Source of the DNA: an uncultured Lachnospiraceae bacterium
Lineage (GTDB): Bacteria; Bacillota; Clostridia; Lachnospirales; Lachnospiraceae
Assembly (NCBI GenBank): GCA_947631685.1
Contig: CANRMI010000008.1
Coordinates: 1-64,000 of the forward strand
DNA: 64,000 nt
Reading direction: 5' to 3'
Below, piece by piece: positions 40,626 to 47,237 of this stretch. The notes below the pieces were generated by a model. It made no database searches and was not told the DNA's origin. It saw only the letters and a list, made by a program, of their open reading frames with translations. How positions within the stretch are numbered: the stretch's first letter is position 1; every line of letters starts with the position of its first letter. A program made the position numbers and the translations under genes.

Positions 40626-40637
40626 AAAGCAGGGTAT

Positions 40638-41126
40638 ATGAAAATGGAGGAAGAAGAGTTTTTTGAGGAGTTGTACCGAAATACCCAAACAGCGCTTTTA
40701 GAGTACCTGAAAAAACTGAAAGGAGCGGAAAGCTGGGCGGAGGATATTTTGCAGGATACCTATTTAGAAGCCTATAAGCGGCGGGATATGCTTATGGAAC
40801 ATCCCAATCCTGCGGGCTGGCTGTACAGGACGGCATTGAACCTTTACCGGAATATGGTCCGGAAAAAGGAAAACCACAACTTTTCCCTGGAAACAGTGTC
40901 CCAGAGCGTTTTTTTGACCGAGGAGCCCCGTTATGGCTCCGCGGAGTGGCGTCTGGCGGCGGAGGGGCTTCTGCCGGAGAGGGACAGGAGGCTGCTCAGG
41001 CTGTATTATCTGGATGGGTACTCGATCCGGGAGATAGCCGGGACACTCCATGCGACGGAAGGAAACATCCGGGTGCGGCTGCTGCGCATCCGCAGGCGCG
41101 TAAGGGATCTGCGGGAGATCGGATAG
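40638..41126 (+). CDS. ECF-type RNA polymerase sigma factor
   Basis: A 162-residue sigma-70 family protein with only regions 2 and 4. Region 2 spans about 5-70 (FFEELYRNTQTALLEYLKKL ... AEDILQDTYLEAYKR, then NPAGWLYRTALNLYRNMVRK), and region 4 lies at about 105-155 (LPERDRRLLRLYYLDGYSIREIAGTL ... EGNIRVRLLRIRRRV). I prefer ATG 40638 (AAAGCAGGG upstream) over the GTG at 40581, because the extra N-terminus would be translated from the hairpin. No anti-sigma gene follows, so its control is unclear. A pair of TGTAACAT repeats lies just downstream. Confidence 0.88.
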   Translation: MKMEEEEFFEELYRNTQTALLEYLKKLKGAESWAEDILQDTYLEAYKRRDMLMEHPNPAGWLYRTALNLYRNMVRKKENHNFSLETVSQSVFLTEEPRYGSAEWRLAAEGLLPERDRRLLRLYYLDGYSIREIAGTLHATEGNIRVRLLRIRRRVRDLREIG

Positions 41127-41156
41127 TGTCGTATGCTGTCAAAAAATAAAAAAATT

Positions 41157-41183
41157 TGTAACATTTTCCCGTTGCTGTAACAT
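41157..41183 (+). promoter_or_regulatory. Paired TGTAACAT elements after the sigma gene
   Basis: TGTAACAT occurs at 41157-41164 and 41176-41183, 19 bp apart, upstream of the KTSC gene. TGTAAC is close to ECF -35 elements, so this may be an ECF-dependent promoter or a repeat operator. Confidence 0.4.
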
Positions 41184-41251
41184 AATAAAGTATAGGGGAC
41201 AAAAAAGAAAGGAAATACCGCGCCCTATAAATAACAAAACGGAGGTTTCAA

Positions 41252-41494
41252 ATGGTAAGAACAAAAATGCTGATACCGGAAATTTCCAGCGCGGGTTATG
41301 ACGCTCTATGCGCCGTTTTGGAATTGGAATTTATCCAAAGCGGTGAAATATGGCGGTTTTACGATGTGCCGGAACAAATTTGGTACGAGTGGAGGAAAAC
41401 CGGTGAGCCGGCGGCCTACTTCCGCACTCATATTGCCGGAAGGTATGAGGCGGGGAAGATTTTTCCGGACAAATTTCTGCCTGCGGCCGAATAA
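41252..41494 (+). CDS. KTSC-like small protein
   Basis: An 80-residue soluble protein resembling the KTSC domain, a small fold named for a conserved Lys-Thr-Ser-Cys stretch in some members. Here the pattern is ISSAGYDALCAVLELEFIQSGEIWRFYDVPEQIWYEW and a terminal THIAGRYEAGKI, in parts. The molecular role of the domain is not established; it is sometimes fused to nucleic-acid enzymes. GGAGG precedes the ATG. It sits downstream of the ECF sigma factor and could be its target. Confidence 0.65.
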   Translation: MVRTKMLIPEISSAGYDALCAVLELEFIQSGEIWRFYDVPEQIWYEWRKTGEPAAYFRTHIAGRYEAGKIFPDKFLPAAE

Positions 41495-41500
41495 GCCGCA

Positions 41501-41529
41501 TTGCATAATCTGTTGTTTTTTGTTATAAT
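41501..41529 (+). promoter_or_regulatory. Promoter of the YdjG/YdjH-like pair
   Basis: TTGCAT (41501-41506) and TATAAT (41524-41529), 17-bp spacer, 34 bases before the ATG. Confidence 0.75.
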
Positions 41530-41562
41530 GAAATACGCAGATTGTGTAAAGGAGAGGGCGCT

Positions 41563-42552
41563 ATGATTTTTAAATGCAAGAACTGCGGCGGCAACACGGT
41601 TTACAGTCCTGAATTACATAAAATGTACTGTCCCTACTGTGACAGCCAGGACAGCGAGGAGCAGGTCACTGAGGGCCAGTCGCTTAGCAACTGTATCAGC
41701 TGCGGAGGGGAGCTGCAGGTGGATGAGTTTACATCCGCTGCCCGCTGCCCCTACTGTGATAATTATATCATATTTGATGAAAGGGTGACGGGAGAGTACC
41801 AGCCGCACCTTATCATTCCCTTTGTGTTCAGCAAAGAAAAAGTAAAGCTGCTGATGCGGGATAAATTCAAAAAATGCGTTTTTGCGCCCTCGTCCTTTTT
41901 AAGTGACGCGAAGCTGGATTCTATGACGGGGATGTATGTGCCTTTTTGGTTGTATGATTACCATGTGCATGGTTCCTATGACGGGCAGGGAAATGTGATA
42001 CGGACCTGGGTGAGCGGCAGCAGGGAATATACCGAGACCAGCACTTTCCATATCGAGCGGGATATGGAGGTGGATTTTGATAAAATGCCTGTGGACGCTT
42101 CCCTGAGAATGGCCGACAATATCATGGATCTCATGGAGCCCTACGACTATAAGGCTTTGGAGGAGTTCAAGGCAAAATATATGTCCGGCTTCTACGGAGA
42201 GCGCTACAATATGCCTGCGGTGGACGCGGAGGGCAGAGCTGTTGGAAAAGCCAAGACCGACGCGGAGAGCATTTTGCGCCAGAGCATGAGCGGATATGTG
42301 GGGCTGCACAGCAACCTGAACAATCAGGTGACTTTGGACCGGACGGATACCAATTATGCCCTGCTTCCGGTGTGGGTATATCATTATAAATTTAAAGAAG
42401 AAGACTATTGTTTCCATATTAACGGGCAGACGGGTAAGATTATTGGCAAAGTGCCTGTTTCTCAGGGAAAGGTATGGGGCTACGGCGCCACGGTATTCGC
42501 TTCCCTGTTTGCGATACTGATGCTGGTAAGACAGTTGCTGTTTTTACTGTAA
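41563..42552 (+). CDS. Zinc-ribbon membrane protein, YdjG-like
   Basis: A 329-residue protein with two N-terminal zinc ribbons (FKCKNCGG ... MYCPYCDS and NCISCGG ... RCPYCDN), a middle domain (about 85-290; PFVFSKEKVKLLMRDKFKK, then MYVPFWLYDYHVHGSYDG) and one C-terminal helix (about 308-328). The layout resembles Bacillus subtilis YdjG, which with YdjH recruits a PspA protein and the SPFH protein YdjI to the membrane. The next gene encodes a TPM-domain protein, matching YdjH. AAAGGAGAGGG supports ATG 41563. The likely SPFH partner is encoded at 20743-22098 and no PspA gene is in the window. Confidence 0.82.
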   Translation: MIFKCKNCGGNTVYSPELHKMYCPYCDSQDSEEQVTEGQSLSNCISCGGELQVDEFTSAARCPYCDNYIIFDERVTGEYQPHLIIPFVFSKEKVKLLMRDKFKKCVFAPSSFLSDAKLDSMTGMYVPFWLYDYHVHGSYDGQGNVIRTWVSGSREYTETSTFHIERDMEVDFDKMPVDASLRMADNIMDLMEPYDYKALEEFKAKYMSGFYGERYNMPAVDAEGRAVGKAKTDAESILRQSMSGYVGLHSNLNNQVTLDRTDTNYALLPVWVYHYKFKEEDYCFHINGQTGKIIGKVPVSQGKVWGYGATVFASLFAILMLVRQLLFLL

Positions 42553-42577
42553 ACGGCAGAAAATGTGAGGATGAGAG

Positions 42578-43447
42578 ATGAAACAATATTTTTCTTATTT
42601 TAAATATTTGTTTATTGGGATCGGAGTGCTGGTCCTGCTGACGGTGTTAGCAGAGGCAGTTAAGATCAGTATGTCCGGACGGAGCAATCATTCCGCTCCG
42701 GAGGAGAGAGTCTATGACGAGGCCGATGTGCTGACGGCCAAAGAAGAAGAGAAGCTGCGGGATCTGATCGCGAAGAGGGAAAAGCAGATCGGCTGCGATA
42801 TTGTATTAGTGACCATTGACCGCTCCCTGCTTACGGAGTACGGCCTGGAGGATACGGATGCCAACTGGGAGTACAGCATGCAAAATTATGCGGACGATTT
42901 TTATGATGAAAACCAGTACGGCTATAATAAGGATTTTGAGGGAGATGGAGTACTGCTTTTAGACAACTGGTACGAGGGAGAGAAAGGCAGTTATCTTTCC
43001 ACCAGCGGCAGAGTGTATCAGCGGTTTTCCAGTTACATGATCGATGATCTGCTGGATGATGTGTCGGACGAAGTGGAAGATTCTCCCTACAAAGCTTACC
43101 GGATATACATAGAGGATGTGTACCGCCAGATGGCGCGGGAGAACTCGCTGGCCAGAATGATGAATCCCTTGGCGCTTTTTATCATCACGCTTGTTATAGC
43201 GTTGATCTATGTGGCTTCGCATTTGAAATATAAAGAGGGAGAGAAGACCACTTCCGCCAATACCTATGTGGAAAACGGCAGTGTGCGTTTCAACGTAAAG
43301 AAAGATACCTTGGTGAACAAGGTGGTTACCAGCAGAGTGATCGAGTCCTCTTCTTCCGGTTCCGGCTCCGGCCACAGCGGTGGAGGCGGCGGAGGGCATC
43401 ACAGCAGCAGCGGTGCCAGCCACGGAGGCGGCGGCCACAGACGCTGA
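42578..43447 (+). CDS. TPM-domain membrane protein, YdjH-like
   Basis: A 289-residue protein: N-terminal helix (about 8-28), extracytoplasmic TPM domain (about 45-180; VYDEADVLTAKEEEKLRDLI ... GDGVLLLDNWYEGEKG), a second helix (about 199-218, LALFIITLVIALIYVASHLK) and a long Gly/Ser/His-rich tail ending GGGGHRR. TPM domains occur in YgcG-like and photosystem-maintenance proteins. It directly follows the YdjG-like gene by 25 bases and is very probably its partner. The His/Gly tail may bind metal. A bidirectional terminator separates it from rpsT. Confidence 0.85.
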   Translation: MKQYFSYFKYLFIGIGVLVLLTVLAEAVKISMSGRSNHSAPEERVYDEADVLTAKEEEKLRDLIAKREKQIGCDIVLVTIDRSLLTEYGLEDTDANWEYSMQNYADDFYDENQYGYNKDFEGDGVLLLDNWYEGEKGSYLSTSGRVYQRFSSYMIDDLLDDVSDEVEDSPYKAYRIYIEDVYRQMARENSLARMMNPLALFIITLVIALIYVASHLKYKEGEKTTSANTYVENGSVRFNVKKDTLVNKVVTSRVIESSSSGSGSGHSGGGGGGHHSSSGASHGGGGHRR

Positions 43448-43458
43448 AAACAGATACT

Positions 43459-43494
43459 AAAAAAGCACCCACATGACGGTATGGGTGCTTTTTG
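43459..43494. terminator. Bidirectional terminator between the TPM gene and rpsT
   Basis: AAAAGCACCCA (43461-43471) pairs with TGGGTGCTTTT (43482-43492), with a 10-nt loop and flanking A/T tracts. Confidence 0.88.
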
Positions 43495-43498
43495 GTAT

Positions 43499-43762
43499 TT
43501 AAGCCATTTTATTGACTGCGGCAGCCAGACGGGATACCTTTCTGGAAGCATTGTTCTTGTGGTATACGCCCTTGGACGCCGCGGAATCAATCTTACTGGT
43601 TGCGGCCAGCAAAGCAGCGGATGCTGCGGCCTTATCGCCAGCTTCTACGGCAGCGGTCACTTTCTTTACCGCGGTCTTAACGCCGGACCTGATAGCTTTA
43701 TTTCTGTCAGCCTTGGTCTGCGCTACTAAAATTCTCTTTTTTGCAGATTTGATGTTAGCCAA
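43499..43762 (-). CDS. rpsT: 30S ribosomal protein S20
   Basis: An 87-residue, Lys/Ala-rich primary 16S rRNA-binding protein (ANIKSAKKRILVAQTKADRN, NASRKVSRLAAAVNKM). The conserved N-terminus begins at a TTG codon (43760-43762) with GGGAGGTG upstream; no ATG or GTG is available at that position. Escherichia coli rpsT also uses a UUG start as part of autogenous control, so the rare start may be functional here. The promoter at 43855-43883 is strong. It lies divergent to gpr, a gene order also found in other spore formers. Confidence 0.97.
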   Translation of the reverse strand: MANIKSAKKRILVAQTKADRNKAIRSGVKTAVKKVTAAVEAGDKAAASAALLAATSKIDSAASKGVYHKNNASRKVSRLAAAVNKMA

Positions 43763-43854
43763 TCTCTACACCTCCCATGTTCCGAAACTCTTTTTTGTAA
43801 GAAAATGTTTCATTCAGGCCTGACACGGACGACCAATGTAAACATACGCATATT

Positions 43855-43883
43855 ATTTTAGCCGAGCGGCAGGATAATGTCAA
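43855..43883 (-). promoter_or_regulatory. Promoter of rpsT
   Basis: On the minus strand TTGACA (43883-43878) and TAAAAT (43860-43855) are spaced 17 bp, a near-consensus promoter. Confidence 0.8.
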
Positions 43884-43952
43884 TACATATTTCCGGCATT
43901 TTTGTAAAAAATAAAGAACAAAAACGGAAGTGGAAAGGATCGACGGACGGAT

Positions 43953-44867
43953 ATGGGCAGTTTTCACGTAAGAACGGATTTGGCGCTGGAGGCCAGGGAG
44001 AGCGTTTCCGACGCGGATTCCGCCATGCGGGGAGTCATTACGGAGGAATCCTATGACGAGGAACAGGACATCAGGGTGACCAGAGTGGAGATTACGACAA
44101 AAAACGCCGCAAAGGCCTTGGGAAAGCCCGTGGGTATCTATATCACCATAGAGGCACCGGGAATGCTGGAGCCGGACGAGGGCTATCACAGGGAGATCTC
44201 CCAGGTCATTTCTACCGAGCTGGTAAAGATCATTCCTGATTCGGAAAACGAGCAGGACATTCTGGTGGTGGGGCTGGGCAACCGGGAGGTGACGGCGGAC
44301 GCCCTGGGCCCCCATGTGGTGGACAACCTTTTTATCAACCGGCATGTGGTGCGGGAATTTGGGAAAGCGGCCTATAACAGGCAGCGGATGAACACCATCA
44401 GCTGTATGGAGCCTGGCGTGACGGGCAGAACAGGCATGGAGGCGGCGGAAATGATAAAGGGCGTGGTGGAACAGACTTCTCCGTCCGTGATGATAGTCAT
44501 TGACGCGCTGGCGGCCAGGAGCACCAGGCGGTTGAACCGCACAGTGCAGATCTCCAATACGGGAATACATCCCGGCTCCGGAGTGGGAAATCACCGCAAT
44601 GCCCTGACGGAGGAAAGCATGGGGATACCGGTGATCTCCATCGGTGTGCCCACGGTGGTGGACGCTGCCACCATTGTGGGGGACGCGTTGGAAAATCTGC
44701 GCAGAACCATGAAAAACGGGGAAAAGGAATGGCAGCTGGACGCGGAGGGAAGTCTTCTGCCGGAACTGCACAATATGTACGTGGCCAGCAAGGATATTGA
44801 CGCGGTCATCAAACGTTTAAGCTATACCGTGTCCGAGGGGATCAACATGGCTCTGGAACTGGAATAG
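43953..44867 (+). CDS. gpr: Germination protease GPR
   Basis: A 304-residue endopeptidase that degrades small acid-soluble proteins when spores germinate. The N-terminal propeptide-type sequence FHVRTDLALEARE is diagnostic, and the core blocks VVGLGNREVTADALGPHVVD, CMEPGVTGRTGMEAAEMI and the region around VIDALAARSTRRL and NTGIHPGSGVGNHR are intact. It is made as a zymogen in the forespore. spoIIP follows by 74 bases, as in Bacillus and many Clostridia, which supports a spore-forming host. Confidence 0.97.
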   Translation: MGSFHVRTDLALEARESVSDADSAMRGVITEESYDEEQDIRVTRVEITTKNAAKALGKPVGIYITIEAPGMLEPDEGYHREISQVISTELVKIIPDSENEQDILVVGLGNREVTADALGPHVVDNLFINRHVVREFGKAAYNRQRMNTISCMEPGVTGRTGMEAAEMIKGVVEQTSPSVMIVIDALAARSTRRLNRTVQISNTGIHPGSGVGNHRNALTEESMGIPVISIGVPTVVDAATIVGDALENLRRTMKNGEKEWQLDAEGSLLPELHNMYVASKDIDAVIKRLSYTVSEGINMALELE

Positions 44868-44941
44868 GGACAAAAGGCAGGGCATATACTGCAAAAGGGG
44901 AAGCGCTGGCCTCCCCAATCTGCTGGAAAGATGGGATCTGC

Positions 44942-46195
44942 TTGAAATATATAAGGACCTATGAAAGAAGCCTGCGAACCTTCGGCGCGTCGGTGCTGCT
45001 GGCTGCAGTACTGGTGCTGGTTTCGGGCGGCATGGGCGGCCAAAAACTGTATCTGCCGCTGTTTACATATATATTGTACGAAGATCATAACGGCGGGGCG
45101 CTTTTGGGGGAGAGCGTGACGGGATTTCTTCCCATATGCGGCTACACCAGGGAGCTGGGAAGCGCTTCGGGAAGCCAAGGAGAGCTGGGGATGCTTTTCG
45201 CGCAGGAAAAGGAAGACCGGGACGGAGAAGAACCTTTTGCGGATACCGGAGAGACTGCGGGAAATGAGGAAAACGGACAGGGCGCGCCGAGGGAAGATGG
45301 CGGAGAAAGGTCCGAAGAAGCAGGCGGGGCGGATACAGCCCTGAATACAGAAAATACCGGTATCCAGGAAGAAAGCGCGCAGGGCTATCGGTATGATTTT
45401 ACGCCGGCTGAGAAGAGCTATGAGTATGACTGGGAAGCGATGAAGGACTATGAGACACTGCTGTCAGCTTTTTACGCGGTGGACGCCAATGCCTTAGCAG
45501 GCAGCGACCTTTTCAATCTGGAGGCTCTGCGGGATCGGGATATGCGCATTGACAGGACGGCTCCCGGGCCGCAGATCCTGCTCTACCATACCCATTCCAG
45601 AGAGGCTTTCGCGGACTCCGAAGCGGGAAATCCCGCCCAGAGCATTGTGGGCGTGGGAGATTTCCTGGCGTGGATCTTAACGGAGCAGTACGGCTATGAG
45701 GTGCTGCATGTAACAGAGGAGTACGATACGGTGCGGGACGACGCCTACGCGGTTTCCCTGCCGGCGTTAGAGAAGATACTGGAGGAAAATCCGTCCATAC
45801 AGGTTATCATTGACCTGCACAGGGACGCGGGCAGCCCCTCCAGGGACATGGTGACGGAGATCGACGGAAAGCCCACGGCCCGCTTTATGTTCTTTAACGG
45901 CATTTCCAGAAGCAAAAAAACAGGAGAGATCTCCTATCTGGAAAATCCCAACCTGGCCGGCAATCTGGCGCTGTCCTTTCAGCTGCAGGAGAAAGCCGGA
46001 GAGTACTATCCGGGGCTGACTAGGAAGATCTATATCCGGGAGTACCGCTACAATATGCACCTTAGGGAGCGCTCCCTGCTCATAGAACTGGGGGACGAAA
46101 ACAACACCTTGGAGGAGGCAATGAACGCCTGCTATCCGCTGGCCCACCTCTTGGATATGGTGCTTTCGGGAAAAGAACAGGCGCCTGTTGACTAG
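44942..46195 (+). CDS. spoIIP: Stage II sporulation protein P (SpoIIP amidase/endopeptidase)
   Basis: A 417-residue membrane-anchored peptidoglycan hydrolase that helps the mother-cell membrane engulf the forespore with SpoIID and SpoIIM. One N-terminal helix (about 14-35) is followed by a Glu/Gly-rich low-complexity linker (about 80-145) and the SpoIIP domain: LLYHTHSREAF, a VGVGDFLAWIL helix, IIDLHRDAG and the terminal LLIELGDENNT, giving the zinc/catalytic His and Glu residues. It starts at a TTG (44942) with a weak ribosome site. The linker is longer and more acidic than usual. Confidence 0.95.
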   Translation: MKYIRTYERSLRTFGASVLLAAVLVLVSGGMGGQKLYLPLFTYILYEDHNGGALLGESVTGFLPICGYTRELGSASGSQGELGMLFAQEKEDRDGEEPFADTGETAGNEENGQGAPREDGGERSEEAGGADTALNTENTGIQEESAQGYRYDFTPAEKSYEYDWEAMKDYETLLSAFYAVDANALAGSDLFNLEALRDRDMRIDRTAPGPQILLYHTHSREAFADSEAGNPAQSIVGVGDFLAWILTEQYGYEVLHVTEEYDTVRDDAYAVSLPALEKILEENPSIQVIIDLHRDAGSPSRDMVTEIDGKPTARFMFFNGISRSKKTGEISYLENPNLAGNLALSFQLQEKAGEYYPGLTRKIYIREYRYNMHLRERSLLIELGDENNTLEEAMNACYPLAHLLDMVLSGKEQAPVD

Positions 46196-46215
46196 ACTCC
46201 CAAAAGGGTTATAAT
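46188..46215 (+). promoter_or_regulatory. Promoter of the CPBP protease gene
   Basis: TTGACT (46188-46193) and TATAAT (46210-46215) with a 16-bp spacer; the -35 overlaps the spoIIP stop. Confidence 0.65.
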
Positions 46216-46256
46216 AGAACAAAAGGGAAAGGATTTTACGGTAAAGGGAGGAAAAT

Positions 46257-47135
46257 ATGGAAGAAAAACAGAAGATAAGTACAGGAAAGCGTATCGGATA
46301 TTTTTTCCTGGCGCTTACGCCGGCAGCGTCCAGTCTGCTGCTGCAGCTTTTAGCGGGAATGGTCGTGATGATTGGCGGCGCCGTGGTGCGGATGGTACAG
46401 TATACCCTTCTGCATCCGGGGGTGTCCCAGGCGGAGATTATGCAGATATATATGGAGGCGGTCTATGAGTTCGCGGGGCCCGGCGTGTTTGCCTACCATG
46501 TGGTGGCGCTGCCCATATTCGGGCTTTGGTACTATTTTGGATGCGGCAGGCCCAAGCTGAAAAATACAGTCCGCGGCCTGAATGGAAAGGCTTTTGCCAT
46601 TGCCATCTTAGGAGGCGTGAGCCTGTGCCTGCTTTCCAACGCTGTCGTGGGGATTGAGCAGTATCTGCTGCCGAAAGCCATGGAATCCTATATGGAGTTG
46701 ATGGAGACGGCGAATATTGGAGAGGGCTTTTTAGTTACCTTTGCCGCGGTGGTATTGGCTCCCATAGGGGAAGAGATCCTCTGCAGAGGACTGGCGCTGT
46801 ACTATGCGGAGAAGGCTTTTGGGCGCTTCTGGGCGGCGAATATTCTCCAGGCCCTTTTGTTTGCCGTGATCCACGGCAATCTGATACAGGGAACCTATGC
46901 TTTTGCCATAGGGCTGATGTTGGGCTGGCTGGTGTGGCGGTATCATTCCCTGCTTCCGGGTATGCTGCTGCATTTTACGGTGAATTTTTCCTCCCTGTTC
47001 TGGGTGGACAAGGTCTTTTCCGGATTCCCGGATACACTGCCCGCCTACCTGCTCTTAGGAGCGGTAACGGCCGGTATCACGATCCTGCTGGTTATATGGG
47101 GAAAGCGGCTGGATAAGGGCGCGGCCGCGTCATAA
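46257..47135 (+). CDS. CPBP-family intramembrane metalloprotease
   Basis: A 292-residue protein with about eight membrane helices and the CPBP/Abi motifs: EEILCRG (EExxxR, near residue 175), FAVIHGN and HFTVNF. These Glu/His residues form the intramembrane active site of the family, related to the Rce1 CAAX protease. Bacterial members process membrane peptides, bacteriocin immunity partners or anti-sigma factors; the substrate here is unknown. It has its own promoter and a GGGAGG ribosome site. Confidence 0.92.
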   Translation: MEEKQKISTGKRIGYFFLALTPAASSLLLQLLAGMVVMIGGAVVRMVQYTLLHPGVSQAEIMQIYMEAVYEFAGPGVFAYHVVALPIFGLWYYFGCGRPKLKNTVRGLNGKAFAIAILGGVSLCLLSNAVVGIEQYLLPKAMESYMELMETANIGEGFLVTFAAVVLAPIGEEILCRGLALYYAEKAFGRFWAANILQALLFAVIHGNLIQGTYAFAIGLMLGWLVWRYHSLLPGMLLHFTVNFSSLFWVDKVFSGFPDTLPAYLLLGAVTAGITILLVIWGKRLDKGAAAS

Positions 47136-47163
47136 ATTAAAAAAATCTTCAGAAATAATTAAG

Positions 47164-47192
47164 ATGACAGGGCTTCTTCAGCGGTCTATAAT
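47164..47192 (+). promoter_or_regulatory. Promoter of the first propeller-SBP gene
   Basis: ATGACA (47164-47169) and TATAAT (47187-47192) with a 17-bp spacer. The flanking TTAAG before the -35 and GGTC before the -10 recur in the promoter at 49693-49721. Confidence 0.7.
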
Positions 47193-47237
47193 GCATAATA
47201 TAGTGAAAAGTACGCGAAAAGAAAGGAAAGGGATACC

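Noticed and set aside
40581-40637. N-terminal extension of the ECF sigma factor from the GTG that overlaps the XRE stop
   Set aside because: The extra residues come from a hairpin and are not sigma-like; the ATG at 40638 has a ribosome site.
43755-44771. 338-codon minus-strand frame opposite gpr
   Set aside because: Antisense to a conserved spore gene and overlapping the rpsT leader; no motifs.
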